64,000 nt of DNA from Cladocopium goreaui (GCA_947184155.2 CAMXCT020006756.1:78001-142000); one strand, 5' to 3'. Counted from the stretch's first letter, positions 19,401 through 28,965 are shown. Translations and numbers: made by a program. Notes: generated from the sequence alone by a model not told the origin.

Positions 19401-22226
19401 CAGTTGATTGAGTCTGCAATTCGCCATGTTCATCGAGTTTTCTTGCAGCGGGGGTTTTTATTAAATTTTAGCAAAGGGAAGACTAGTGTGGTAGCCACCT
19501 TCAAAGGGAGCGGAGCAGCGGAGTTGCGCCGACAATATCAATTGAGTGATCGACCAGGATTCACCCTGGCATTAGGGGACCAGGAAGCCTTCATCCATTT
19601 TGTTGCACATTACAAGCATCTGGGAACCATCTTCAGTTCTTCCCATTCACTGGATCTGGAGATTTCTACTCGCATCGGGATGGCCCGAGGAGCATTTGCT
19701 CAGTTGGCAGCACCTGTGCTTTGCAACAAACACATTCCTGTGCACACCAGATTGCAGATGTATCGTGCCCTAGTGGAGTCGAAATTGTACTTTGGATTAG
19801 GAGCCTGGGCACCCACCACAGCCCGGCAGAACGCTAAAATCCAAACTGCAGTGCTTTACATGTTAAAGCGTGTGTTGAGGCTCAGCAAGGAAGAGCACGA
19901 AACGCTTACCACAGCCGATGTTTTCCATCGAGCCGGCCACAGCTTCCCTAGAGCAAGAATGGCATTGGATAGACTCCTCTATGCACAAAAACTTTGGCAG
20001 CATGGCCCTGCCATGCTCCAGCACATTCTGCATATTGAAGAAGGTCTGCGCACAGATTCCTGGCTTTTCGGATTGAAACATGACCTTGCTTGGCTGCACC
20101 AGCTTGAGCCTGATTTGCTTCCTTGGCTTGGTTCGTGCAATGATCTGACTCATGTCTTTGATTTCTGGCAATCAGGGAATCGCCAATGGCGAGTGCGAGT
20201 GAAAAGAGCATGGTCTCGGTTCCTCATGCAAGAAAACATGACTAATAGCTTGTTTTCTCTACACAAGACTTTTTTCAAAGTTTTCGAGCAACATGGAGGT
20301 GCCTTCTTGCCCTCACCGTTTTCGGCATCAGACCATACGAGACAGGAGTTCCAATGCCATTGCGGCAAGAGTTTTTCCAGTCAGCAAGGATTAGCTTGCC
20401 ACCAACGGCAGAAACATCAGCAGTTTGCGCCAGAGCATAAATTCCTCGTAGGAGAGACGTGTCCTGCTTGCCTGAAATTCTTTTGGACAAAACAAAGATT
20501 GTATTTGCACCTGGCGTATGTTTCTAGACGCACAGGGCTCAATCGATGCTTTCAGCAACTTAGTCAGCAAGGATTTCAGGATTTGCCCAATGGCCAATGC
20601 TTTCAAGTCAAGCCTTTGGAGGTTAGAGGATTAGCTCGTGTGGAAACTGTCCAGGCGCAAGGACCACTTTTGCTTGCAGATGATCATCGAGCACAAGAGA
20701 TCCAGCACCTTACTCAAGAGCTGGAGACTCTTCAGAAGGAACTGCAAGTTGATATGCCCGAAGATGCTGGTCAAGCCTCTCTCAGATTGCGACAGTCCTT
20801 GTCCAAGACTACAGAGGAATGGTTTAGTGATTTTCAGGTTGCAGGTTTTGATGAGAGCTTGGCGGAAGATTTACCTGATCGCTGGATCCTTTTGCTGGAT
20901 GATGCTGATGGGAACTTTGGGCCATGGTTTGAGGCTGAGTTTATGCGATGGGGACAAGATGATTTGCCAGATGTGATCGCCGAATTTCTTGATGGTAGGG
21001 CAGAAATTTTGGTTGATGAAGCATTCTGTGAACTGACATCTGTTTTCCCACGATTTGAGCTCTTGCAAAAGCGAACCGCTCTCCAAGCCAGATTGCGACG
21101 CCTCACTGTTGAAATGCAGACCCGCTTTCCGCACAGAGACGTGCGAAAAGGATCAGCAAATGTTCAAGAAAGAGCTGCTACTGCAGCGTATGTACCCGCA
21201 CAGTTTGATGAGCAAACAGCCCTTTTTCAGCAAGTTCGAACAACACGCTGGTTGGACCTTCCTCATGAAAAGAAGGTTCCCCTTTGGAGCCAGCCTAACT
21301 GTAAGCCAATTTTCTTGATCGCACATCTTTTCAGTGGTAGAAGAAGGGAAGGAGACATCCATGCACATCTTGCGAGATGGGCAGCAGCCGTAAATTTGCA
21401 GGTCATTGTACTCTCGTTGGACACTGCGAATTCTGCGACGATGGGTAATCTCCTCCTTCAGTCAGTGACATGGCAACAGCTCATCCGATTATATAGGGAA
21501 GGACGCATTGCGGCTACCGTTGCAGGAGCCCCATGTGAGACCTGGTCTGCAGCCAGGCACCAGCCCATTGTAATCGAGGGCGATGCAGAGGGTTCCCATG
21601 GACGAGGACCGAGACCGCTGAGAAGTGCTGAGAGAATTTTTGGATTGCAGGGACTGACGAAACGTGAGCTCAGGCAGCTCAGTCAAGGCACACATTTTTA
21701 TTTACAAACCACCATTACCATTGCTTGGGCAATTTGCACTGGGGGACTGTATGTAAGCGAACATCCAGCCCCGCCGGATGACCCACAAATTGCAAGTGTT
21801 TGGACTGCTCCGTGGACGGAACTTTTGCGTCAACATCCGGAAGTCGCCCTTCACATTATGAGCCAGTGGAAGTGGGGTTGCGCTATGATCAAGCCCACAG
21901 GGCTTCTGGCGCTGAGGATGCCGCGTTTTGCTCAGTCAATGTATCGCAGACAGCTCCCTGAGGCTACCCGGCCGACACAGGTTGCGATAGGAAAAGGGCC
22001 TGATGGGCTTTTCAGAACAAGTGCCTTGAAAGAATACCCAGAACCCTTTTGCGCTGCGATTGCAGGTGCAGTCATTGATGAGTTGTACAGACGCAATCGT
22101 AGTAGCCTGTGCACACCAGTGGATCCCCCGGAGGACGACCTAGTACAGTGGGTCATTGAAGCAGAGAAACTCTGTGGGCAAATCCGTGCAGATGCCACGT
22201 GGTTGCCCGACTATCAAGGTCGTTAA
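16407..22226 (+). CDS. LINE polyprotein: RNase H remnant, endonuclease, RT, zinc fingers, C5-MTase-like domain
   Basis: 1939 codons without a break. The first 15 residues (MGSWWEFFFFKRRVA) are read from host flank and the duplicated site; element coding starts at residue 16. Residues about 25-95 look like the second half of an RNase H fold (VYDS at D30, GHKGEPGNELVD ending at D87). Residues 172-450 form an APE-type endonuclease: N178, LQETR with E221, DANCRLG with D344/N346, and EDH at 437-439. Residues 700-1030 are the reverse transcriptase: FFDLTNAF with D846, GTRPGSPLAD, and WADD at 980-983. Residues 1317-1372 hold two zinc-finger-like motifs (CHCGKSF...CHQRQKH and CPAC...H). A charged segment follows. 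Residues about 1634-1890 resemble a C5 cytosine methyltransferase: LFSG at 1641, APCETWS with C1710, SEHP with E1785. The RT and endonuclease motifs are intact, so the copy could be active for those steps. That is inference. Confidence 0.88.
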   Translation: MGSWWEFFFFKRRVAYEVFGAKPGCELVYDSLTVGNQTVGLWKSTRAVHACHLARSMLRLCETRFDLTCDHFFCPGHKGEPGNELVDTLARCAALGSPLQDWQHFISFTQKSQFVKAIEWAWMLHTQWKDAELASTSWTCPARPSTQPDLHVLPSSDSIDRNPSVLQFTFQLRVATCNILTLKSRSAKQHCTITGTDGPARLEWILRSYDDLGIHIFALQETRMRTVKQTADDRYHLIKSPANESGQFGMLVGISKTHPFASQTAIEGTESTSDLFFQESDFTIVATTPRSLILKVQRIGFRCIIIAAHAPHTGAALLEIEEFWHSIDSSIPHAFHDWPKLVLADANCRLGSQPCDRIGDWQAEIMTDKSEPFAQFVARSDVFLPSTFERLHTGEGGTWQHQSGLWTHNDYIGIPCSWPLQTCMSWIPSEVDFSMIKEDHRTVCAEVAWTICVASDSRSTNQRGKPHVYEFCPRKIGRCAGSTYPDFTVDVHTDAINIQETLLTCRDKKKKAPRKPRKETLSAHTWELICTKKQWRNKLHENTSLRKSTLQAMVFAAWRLSRWEQDATPHVQGFDHLLCQLDCAIAQALHWFQRLGAEVTRALRHDDRMFFAGLMQEASDFLAPNHVKDMWRIIRRHLPKFRSRKIGQNPQKIELLKDQWVPYFQQLEVGATHDAAVIVETCHARQKNMPIVQYDFQLDDLPSLIEVEDAIRTTQPDRSTGFDPLPSSLFRRHAVDIAKMYFPLILKQCLWQSEPLASKGGQMAVIHKRGSSLLAENYRGIMLLPTIAKRFHALIRSRLMERLHRQRPAGQIGGFAHMQVPFGSQLLQVFGRIMDAQGFSSAIVFFDLTNAFHRLLRELVSGIHVPEAIDEVLQALDAEGVPVQEVATLLDLPHLLTQLNAPPFLIQLLQDLHTDTWLKAPGDERFIITRRGTRPGSPLADCIFHILMADVTKDINSWMGEQVEFQNILTELDIEIESIVWADDLALPLASKHADHLPQLIESAIRHVHRVFLQRGFLLNFSKGKTSVVATFKGSGAAELRRQYQLSDRPGFTLALGDQEAFIHFVAHYKHLGTIFSSSHSLDLEISTRIGMARGAFAQLAAPVLCNKHIPVHTRLQMYRALVESKLYFGLGAWAPTTARQNAKIQTAVLYMLKRVLRLSKEEHETLTTADVFHRAGHSFPRARMALDRLLYAQKLWQHGPAMLQHILHIEEGLRTDSWLFGLKHDLAWLHQLEPDLLPWLGSCNDLTHVFDFWQSGNRQWRVRVKRAWSRFLMQENMTNSLFSLHKTFFKVFEQHGGAFLPSPFSASDHTRQEFQCHCGKSFSSQQGLACHQRQKHQQFAPEHKFLVGETCPACLKFFWTKQRLYLHLAYVSRRTGLNRCFQQLSQQGFQDLPNGQCFQVKPLEVRGLARVETVQAQGPLLLADDHRAQEIQHLTQELETLQKELQVDMPEDAGQASLRLRQSLSKTTEEWFSDFQVAGFDESLAEDLPDRWILLLDDADGNFGPWFEAEFMRWGQDDLPDVIAEFLDGRAEILVDEAFCELTSVFPRFELLQKRTALQARLRRLTVEMQTRFPHRDVRKGSANVQERAATAAYVPAQFDEQTALFQQVRTTRWLDLPHEKKVPLWSQPNCKPIFLIAHLFSGRRREGDIHAHLARWAAAVNLQVIVLSLDTANSATMGNLLLQSVTWQQLIRLYREGRIAATVAGAPCETWSAARHQPIVIEGDAEGSHGRGPRPLRSAERIFGLQGLTKRELRQLSQGTHFYLQTTITIAWAICTGGLYVSEHPAPPDDPQIASVWTAPWTELLRQHPEVALHIMSQWKWGCAMIKPTGLLALRMPRFAQSMYRRQLPEATRPTQVAIGKGPDGLFRTSALKEYPEPFCAAIAGAVIDELYRRNRSSLCTPVDPPEDDLVQWVIEAEKLCGQIRADATWLPDYQGR
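16441..16451. repeat. Left target-site duplication of the LINE
   Basis: The 11-mer GGCGTGTGGCA here is repeated exactly at 22318-22328, just after the 3' tail of the retroelement. Bases flanking the two copies differ, so the match is bounded. Confidence 0.75.
21300..22100 (+). other. C5 cytosine methyltransferase-like domain of the LINE ORF
   Basis: Sub-region of the ORF. AHLFSG (F1642) corresponds to motif I of C5 methyltransferases. GAPCETWSAAR corresponds to motif IV, with C1710 as the would-be nucleophile, 68 residues later; in M.HhaI the spacing from F18 to C81 is 63. LYVSEHP (E1785) corresponds to motif VI ENV. LKEYPEPFCAAIAGAV corresponds to the motif X helix. The second glycine of motif I is replaced (FSGRR), and about 40 extra residues lie between motifs IV and VI. 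SAM binding and catalysis are therefore uncertain. An alternative is a related Rossmann domain that keeps the PC motif for another use. Confidence 0.6.
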
Positions 22227-22317
22227 GGGCCGGTGTGCAATTCGACGCATGTTTTTGTCAATTCGATGCTGACTGCGGCAAGGGTACGACCCTTTCAAGC
22301 GCTTAATGAAATGAAAT
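22227..22317 (+). other. LINE 3' UTR and tail
   Basis: 91 bases from the stop codon to the right target duplication, ending in AATGAAATGAAAT. No poly(A). The short A-rich pentamer tail is of the kind used by several non-LTR clades for RT recognition. Confidence 0.65.
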
Positions 22318-22328
22318 GGCGTGTGGCA
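22318..22328. repeat. Right target-site duplication of the LINE
   Basis: Exact copy of the 11-mer at 16441-16451. Confidence 0.75.
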
Positions 22329-23333
22329 ATTTTTGGTTTGTTGTATGTTAATCTGTGATTGAAACAAACTTGACTGCACGACACGAGACTTAAGAATGAT
22401 GTGTGAAATTCCATCGAATGACCACAGGATGGTTCAATTGATGCTAGTCCGATATCTTGGTACGTCTACCGTCCCAGTCACTCATAAGGACAATTCCCAG
22501 TTACAAGCGGATTCAAAACGCCTGTCACTACTTCAATGATAGCAAGTGATGATGAGGGTAGTTTTTGTGGGCATAGAAGTGCTAAGTGCTGCAGGGTCGG
22601 TGCGTGTGCTCTAGATAGCTTATCAGTTTCTCAGTTGAAACTTGAAACAGACAGGAAAACCATGGATATACTTTGTTTTTGACAAACTAACGATTCATCA
22701 TTTCTGATTGATACCAACCCAAGTCTATTGGTCGTGTAGCAGGTGGTATCAGAATAGCAGGTTCTATTCTCATCAAGAGACTTGATATTTTCTGTTGTAT
22801 TTTCACATTTTCCAGTTGTGATTGCCCCAGGAGTATAGGATCGTCCATCAAGGACTCCAATAGCTTACTGGACCAAATGGGTGCCGACCTCAAGGGCTGA
22901 CACCAGGCCTTTGGGCAAGTGTCAAGCCGTTGGGGCACCTGGTGGGGCACCTGTGGGATCCGGGGATAACACTGATGATCCAAGCTGAGGTATCGATTTC
23001 GACAAGGCAGCGAGCCTTTTGAAAGGAACCCTGACGCATCTGAAGGCGCCGTCTTGGCACCCCTGAAGGGATTCTGTTTGGATACTTGGGGTGGGTCTTG
23101 TCCCGGCAGCAAATCCGCATAAACATCCCAGACAATGATTGGATAGACGAAAACGGGATATGAATATGTTGCCCTCCAGTACTGCAAACGAAACGAAGAT
23201 AGCACTGGAAGATCCACTCTAGACATCCTCTGTCCCGCAGATTTTCGTAGCATGTTGCCACATCCATGTGAGTTGACTACCCAAGTTTTGGGGTTTACGA
23301 CCTAATTTGATGATCCCTGAAGTCGCGCCCCAG
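22329..23333. other. Intron sequence right of the LINE
   Basis: No supported exon. Two overlapping minus-strand open frames (22687-23253 and 22890-23267) have ordinary composition but no motif, no start context and no splice support. They were not called as genes. Confidence 0.4.
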
Positions 23334-23403
23334 GGAATGATGGCGAACAAGAGCAGCAAGCACATGATTTACATGGTTCTCTTCGCTGCTCGGCGCTGGC
23401 AAG
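23334..23403 (+). CDS. Coiled-coil gene exon right of the LINE
   Basis: Two leading bases then NDGEQEQQAHDLHGSLRCSA and LA, leaving AG before a strong GTATGT donor. The acceptor is GCCCCAG. Incoming phase matches the exon ending at 16394, giving Arg at the junction. Composition matches the rest of the coiled coil. Confidence 0.6.
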
Positions 23404-24239
23404 GTATGTCCAAGAGATCTTCAATGATGGAAAATAGGGACCTAAGTGGTTGAAATTTGAATCATCACAAGAGAGGCTCCGAGAATCAAGTTCCCTCCTG
23501 AAGAGGACATGTCATGTGACATATCGAAAGGATAAATATTTTGCTTTTCATTCAGGACCTGTTTCGGGGTCACTGGGTCTATCTGCAAAACCATTCCACA
23601 TCTTGCTCGCTAGTGATCGTCACAGTCAGCCCGCTATACCCAAAATTCATGGCCTTGCCAAGTACCCCCTAGCTCTGCATGGATTTGAGTCATTTGAGGT
23701 CTTGGTCCTCTTCATGCTGATGTATTTCCTGAGGAAGCTGAGTTTTGCGTGCGGCGGCCCGTTGGTGCATCTTCGGGCCATGATTGTGGGCCCCCAAAAT
23801 CAAGAGACATGGATCTTATAGGATTTGATTTCCCAAGGGCTCCCGGCAAAAAAAAACGTTTCCCATCCGAGTTTCATCTCCAGTTTTTTTGGTCCCATCT
23901 CCCACTGGCTGGTCGAGCCGAGGTCGGGCGCCACTTCAATCCAGTTGTGGGGCTTCTCAGTGGGGTGAAGGTCCTGGAGCCAAAAGGGACAGAATTTTCC
24001 GAGCCAACCTTGGTGCTCCAGTTGTGGATCCTTCCCAAAGGTGCTCTGACACCACTTCACCACTCCATAGCTTGGGACGCTCAAAATCATCATCTCTCTG
24101 CTCGAACTAGATCCAGGGCAGGGGTTGCCCACCAGGAGACCAGCTCACCGTGTGCATGTTCCAGTTTTTTGAGATGTCCTGATAGGAGTCATTTTGCAGT
24201 TGTGGTTTTATCAATGTTTTTCATGATCTTGTTTTTCAG

Positions 24240-24318
24240 GATGGTGTGTGCAACTCTTGGAATCTTGATCCGCATTGGAGCCGACACCTTCTGGTCATGT
24301 CCCAGGAAGGAGAATGCG
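24240..24318 (+). CDS. Possible exon (MVCATLGILIRIGADTFWSC)
   Basis: After TTTTTCAG the frame that fits the previous exon phase reads MVCATLGILIRIGADTFWSC then PRKENASQGN to a stop. A second frame over the same bases stays open for 106 codons from 24246 (DGVCNSWNLDPHWSRHLLVM). The two cannot be separated here; the right end is arbitrary. Confidence 0.35.
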
Positions 24319-24676
24319 TCTCAGGGCAATTGAGATCTGATGCTCAGTCGGCTTTCGGTGGTTCTCTGTCTTGGAAGAAAGGATTCCTTGTGCAGAAGAG
24401 AGCTGCCCTTCAATTTTTGAAGTCTGAAGAACTTCGAAGAACTTCAGACTCGGAATCATGGAATTGCAAAACATCAAATGGGAGGCATCAAAATCTGAAA
24501 CCATCAAGTAGCGTAGCCAGGACAACAGGAGAACAGTACAACATCCCGAAACTTTTGGATGAATAAGTGCACTTGAGCAAGATTGACATGCCGCATTTTC
24601 ATGCATTTTTATCTGCTTTTGAAGCATGACTGGTCATTTCTCCCTTGTCAACTAGTGCACATGGCACATGTTACAG

Positions 24677-24713
24677 ACCGTGCCGGGAGCAGAAAAAGTT
24701 CTGGATGATGGAG
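24677..24713 (+). CDS. Possible exon (PCREQKKFWMME)
   Basis: Between TTACAG and GTGATG, one base then PCREQKKFWMME. Helical and charged like the coiled-coil exons. Confidence 0.4.
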
Positions 24714-24773
24714 GTGATGAGCTCAAACTTTCAGTCCCTTTTAATTTTGGTACACCATTCCAGAAGCATAGTA

Positions 24774-24802
24774 TGGCATAGCCGGCATAGCCGGCATAGC
24801 CG
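24774..24802. repeat. CATAGCCGG tandem triplicate
   Basis: Three head-to-tail copies of GCATAGCCG. Confidence 0.8.
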
Positions 24803-25044
24803 TAGTTGTTTCATCATGCACTCAGACAACAGATCTTCTTCCACCCTTCCGCAGCCGTTTTGGCGCGCTTTGTTGGCTTCCCGGGGCGTCAACAGATGCT
24901 GTGTGATGTTCAGTTCCAACAGCACTATAGGGGCCCTTGATATTCCCATGAAGGGTGGCAGATGCATTAAACGTTGTGATGTACAGGCGGAAGGTACTTC
25001 GGGTTGGACGTGTTGGAACAAGTTGGAACTGAATGCATACAGCA

Positions 25045-25130
25045 CTGCACCAAAGAATTATGGCGGCCCATGAGGACGAGGTCGTGGCACACAGGGTTGG
25101 AGATTTGTTGGCTGATGATCTATGAAGATT
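25045..25130 (+). CDS. Possible exon (HQRIMAAHEDEVVAHRVGDL)
   Basis: One frame reads HQRIMAAHEDEVVAHRVGDL then LADDL to a stop near 25124. Good protein-like composition. An acceptor at ATACAG is possible and the donor is unclear. Confidence 0.35.
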
Positions 25131-25539
25131 GGACACGCCATGCCTGTAGGTGCACATGTCCAACGAGCGCATGGTCAACCAGCACTCCTGCCATCGTTTG
25201 GCCCTATGGATTGTGGATGTTCCAAGCGGTCCAAGCGGTTTTCGAAGGGATGAACTGGTGATATAATATGGGTTACACCGAGTTCCACCGTGTAGTTACG
25301 CTCCTCACTTTCGTACACCCCAAAATGACTCTATTAAAATCATATAAACATCATCTTCCAAACGAAATTTCTTCTTTTGTTTCCATGTTCAAATTGGTGG
25401 GTGTAAATTCGATGCAGCTCCGTTGTGGGACCTTGGCCCTGGCAACGATAGTTTAGTGGGATCCAAGCGACATCAGAGGAGCAAACTTGTGGTGACTGTA
25501 TGGTTTATCTATGTTTATCTCCTGTATGGTCTCCTGTAT

Positions 25540-25616
25540 GGTGTATGTGTATATTATATAGATATAAGATATTATACGATTATATATAAATATATATAAT
25601 ATACGTGTTTTTTACA
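25540..25616. repeat. AT-rich microsatellite
   Basis: TATATAGATATAAGATATTATAC-type tract, non-coding. Confidence 0.8.
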
Positions 25617-25639
25617 TGGTTCGATACCCCAAGCTTGAG

Positions 25640-25755
25640 CCAAACCCCATGCGAAGCTGGTTGCTAAACGCCAGGCTCCGCCGCTCTGGTGCACTGCGAT
25701 CGCAAGCCTGCAAGGGGATCCCAGGGGCTGCCACGACGTGGGTTGGAAGGGTGAC
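25640..25755 (+). CDS. Possible exon (LEPNPMRSWLLNARLRRSGA)
   Basis: After a CCCCAAG acceptor the frame reads LEPNPMRSWLLNARLRRSGA then LRSQACKGIPGAATTWVGR, ending before GTGACG. Base composition is GC-rich relative to the flanking microsatellite. No family recognised. Confidence 0.4.
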
Positions 25756-25883
25756 GGTGGCGTTATTTTGTTTGGTATGTTTAATTTGAACCACCAAAAA
25801 CTATCCAAAACTTGATTTTGGACAACCAACTTTGAGAAAACCGTCCGAACTTTTTGGGCCAGACTCTTGGGGCCGGCTGCCAG

Positions 25884-25963
25884 ATTGGCGCACGCGAGGC
25901 GTCGATGCTTTTAAAGCAGTGGACCGAGCACATTTCTGGATTCGAGGCAGGGCCTGTGGTGGG
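25884..25963 (+). CDS. Probable exon (IGAREASMLLKQWTEHISGF)
   Basis: Between GGCTGCCAG and a strong GTATGT donor. Phase-0 start reading IGAREASMLLKQWTEHISGF then EAGPVV. No family recognised. Confidence 0.55.
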
Positions 25964-26084
25964 GTATGTGAAACAGCCAGAACGAGACGTATTAGGATTT
26001 GTGAGGTTGAACTTCTGAGGATTGTCAATACATGTCAATACTACATATGTACTTTTCTTTCCACATGAATATCAACAGAATAGG

Positions 26085-26150
26085 TGTATAATATAATATA
26101 TATATATACATATATGTGTATATATATATATATGTACAGATATGTATTGT
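26085..26150. repeat. TATATA/CATATA microsatellite
   Basis: Simple TA-rich tract. Confidence 0.85.
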
Positions 26151-26594
26151 TTTATTTGAAGTGACTTTAAATGCAACAAACATGATTCATATCTATTTCA
26201 ATCTTGTTTGTGAGCATGGGTCAAGGGCCCTGGGAACCAGAATCTTGGCTCATTTCCAGTCGAAACGACGCCAATCCCCTGTGGATGTCCGAGTTGAACC
26301 TAGCCAGTACGGGTCGGCAATGTGCTAAGATGGATTAACGACCAGTTGATTCTGACCTATGTCCAACAGGGTCTGGACATCCTCGTTTTTTCCCATCAAA
26401 CTGGAAAGCCTAACTGCTTGTTGGTGATGGTTTGATTCCCCTTTATTCTGTAGCCCTATTGGACCCATGCTTGATGGTTTGAAACCACCAACCAATTCTT
26501 GATACCCGAATATGATTATATTACAGTACTTACCCTCCGGTAATCATCCATGCATAATCACTTATAGATTATTTTCCCATTAAAAGGTGAAAAG

Positions 26595-26627
26595 GGCCTG
26601 GCTGAGGCCTTCGCAGCGAGATCTATG
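26595..26627 (+). CDS. Short probable exon (GLAEAFAARSM)
   Basis: 11 codons between GAAAAG and GTACCG. Small, but with well-placed splice sites. Confidence 0.4.
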
Positions 26628-26699
26628 GTACCGAAGTCTATGGAGTGAGGGGCCTCGGTATGAATACAATGGTATGGTATGATATCTACATCTACATCT

Positions 26700-27345
26700 A
26701 CATACCACTATGTTGCGTTACATTACAGACATACATGCACATATGTAGCAGCAACAAATATGGGGGCGTGGAGGATATATTGGGTTTGTAATTAGCAGTC
26801 AATTTGGGTACAAGCATTGTGAAACAACAACAGTGGGGAGATGGTGATGTACCAAAAATTGATGAATTTCTTGAACATAATTCAAACCACGGTATATCCT
26901 TCCAAGTACTGGCAATTAACATGAATCCCAAACATTAAAAAGAGAATATGAGTAAACATATGATGGACCAAATCATTTGATACGAAAACATTTTCCATTC
27001 GAAAAGATACTAGTGACAATGACCAGCACTTGCTTGTGAGATCTCCATTGGTCTCAATTTTGAGTTGAAGCCCCCAGCTAGCAAAACCAACTCTGCAGTA
27101 ACGGTTCGCTCAATGCAAGATAGTTACTTGCTGGCCATTTCATAGGGTTTTGAAAGCAATGATGCAACTAGTTAACTTAGCTATATAGCAAAGACTTTCC
27201 ATTACAATTCCTGCTTTGAATCCCGACAAATTGTTTGTTGGAAACCAGGTCTGACATTCAGCTATAATAATTATAACTTAAAATCATGTTTGCTTTCAAA
27301 AATTGATGGCTAAAAAACTTCGCTTTTACGGCTTGGCGGCCTCAG
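26700..27345. other. No gene seen
   Basis: AT-rich sequence with no exon that has paired splice sites. The 77-codon minus-strand frame at 26698-26931 was not supported. Confidence 0.4.
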
Positions 27346-27403
27346 CTGACTGCGAGGATGCCCCGCTACGCTATGGAAAACTGCACCAGTGCCGCACTCG
27401 GCA
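27346..27403 (+). CDS. Probable exon (DCEDAPLRYGKLHQCRTR)
   Basis: After GGCCTCAG, two bases then DCEDAPLRYGKLHQCRTR, ending before GTGTGG. Other frames are also open. This one is preferred on composition. Confidence 0.4.
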
Positions 27404-27884
27404 GTGTGGATGATGATCCTTGGAACGGGGGCAAGAACTAGGATGGATCGACAAAACATGGGGATCGAAACAACAAAAACGGCCAGAAAGACTAGTCAGC
27501 AATCGATTTTTTCCGGTAGTAAAATGCATTTTGCAGGGCTGGAGGTTCGAAAGTGTAGGTGGAAATCCTCGGAGCCAATTGCTTCGTTTGTTTTCTTTAC
27601 CACGCTTTCCACAGTTGCAGGGGTCCCAGCAAGTTTTGTTTTCCTATTTTACTCGCGGCTATGTTTTCTGCAACCGCCTTCCAAGGTCACTTTTGAGGAG
27701 CTGTAGAGTAGGTAACCATCTGTAACCCATTTTCTGTGAAACCCTGAGGTCTATAATTCTACTCACATTCGGGTCGTCGAAAATGGCTCGCTGGAACAAT
27801 TCAGTATATATAAACTATCCCAGCAACCAGCCATTTGGGTCATTTTACAGCATCCCAAGACCAGACCTCAATTCTGGATGGTTT

Positions 27885-28135
27885 ATATATATATATATAT
27901 GTATTATATTATATTATATTATATTATATTTATATTATATTATATTACATTACAGTAATTACATTACATTACATTACATTATATTATATTATATTATATT
28001 ATATCATATTATATTATATTATATTATATTACAGTAATTACATTACATTACATTACATTACATTATATTATATTATGTTATATTATATTATATTACATTA
28101 CATTATATTACATTATATTATATTATATTATATCT
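27885..28135. repeat. Pentanucleotide microsatellite (TATAT/ATTAC)
   Basis: Alternating blocks of (ATATT)n and (ATTAC)n, with two near-identical transitions containing ACAGTAATTAC. Non-coding. Confidence 0.9.
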
Positions 28136-28216
28136 ATATGATGTTCATTGATGTTCATTATTGGGTTTACTTCATTACGACCATAGATGTGGATCACTCA
28201 TGGATTTCGAGGTCAG

Positions 28217-28245
28217 CTCCGCACATCTACGCGCGGGCGCTGGAG
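28217..28245 (+). CDS. Short possible exon (PHIYARALE)
   Basis: Between GTCAG and GTGATT, two bases then PHIYARALE. Confidence 0.4.
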
Positions 28246-28965
28246 GTGATTCGATCCTGGGAGACATGGGATGTTTTCACCAACAAAGATGCAGGATGAA
28301 GCCTGAAATCCGCCCATTTTGATGGGTTTCTGTTCCTTTTGAACATGGAGATGATAGAAACTGTGACTAATCTGGGGATGGATGTGGTTCGAAATGCCAA
28401 GCCTGGGGGTTTGCAATTGCATGAAGAGCTGCTTGGCCCATTGTATATATTTTTAAAATTTGGGCGACGCTTCACATGGGGTGTGGGACGACCCACAAAC
28501 AATCAGGATATAACAAACAAAGATTAGAACTACAAAAAAACACGGAACAGAAATGAGGATGCACCATCATGAAGAGATGGCAGAAGGTTCAGGGCGCCCC
28601 CCAAGTTTTCCATCAAAATCAATAAACTTGTTCTACCTTGATACAATTTTTTGGGGAACGGGAACTCATCGTTTTTTGGGTAAAGTCTGTGAGTTTGATG
28701 TGAATCCAGTAGCGGCTGGATCGAAGGTCAGCGATTTTTGGCACTTCTCAGATCGGTTCTCGCTCTACTTCTTTGGCACCAGTGATTCTCCGTCTTCGTC
28801 GGCTACTTTTCCCCAAAGACGCTGATCTCCACTATGTGGGTACGCTTATTGGAAAATTTGGCCCAGATTTCAAATGTTTTGGTGCACATATTGTATTTAG
28901 ACGACATTTTGAGAAGACCATTGCAGTCCTTTTAAGGACATGCTTCGAATATCATGTAGCCATGA

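Larger units (their letters stand above)
16452..22317 (+). mobile_element. LINE-type non-LTR retrotransposon, probably 5'-truncated
   Basis: A 5.9-kb insertion bounded by an exact 11-bp direct repeat. It has one uninterrupted ORF to 22226, a 91-base 3' UTR and a short (ATGAA)n-like tail ending AATGAAATGAAAT. An endonuclease-RT ORF, a short simple 3' tail and a target-site duplication are the hallmarks of target-primed insertion. The left end falls inside an RNase H-like domain without its first catalytic strand. This suggests 5' truncation, the usual fate of LINE copies. The ORF is intact and the duplication identical, which implies a young insertion. It lies in sense orientation within an intron of the coiled-coil gene. 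Confidence 0.85.

Noticed and set aside
22687..23267. Minus-strand frames of 188 and 125 codons
   Set aside because: They overlap each other in different frames, lack motifs and splice evidence, and lie in the intron right of the LINE.
23749..24333. 194-codon plus-strand frame as a single exon
   Set aside because: Contains a TTTTTTTCAG acceptor near its end and a poly-A/Lys stretch; only the last part fits the phase of the preceding exon.
25620..25700. tRNA-like look (GGTTCGATACCCC)
   Set aside because: GGTTCGATACC resembles a T-arm, but no acceptor stem, D-arm or anticodon arm pairs around it, and the frame reads as protein.
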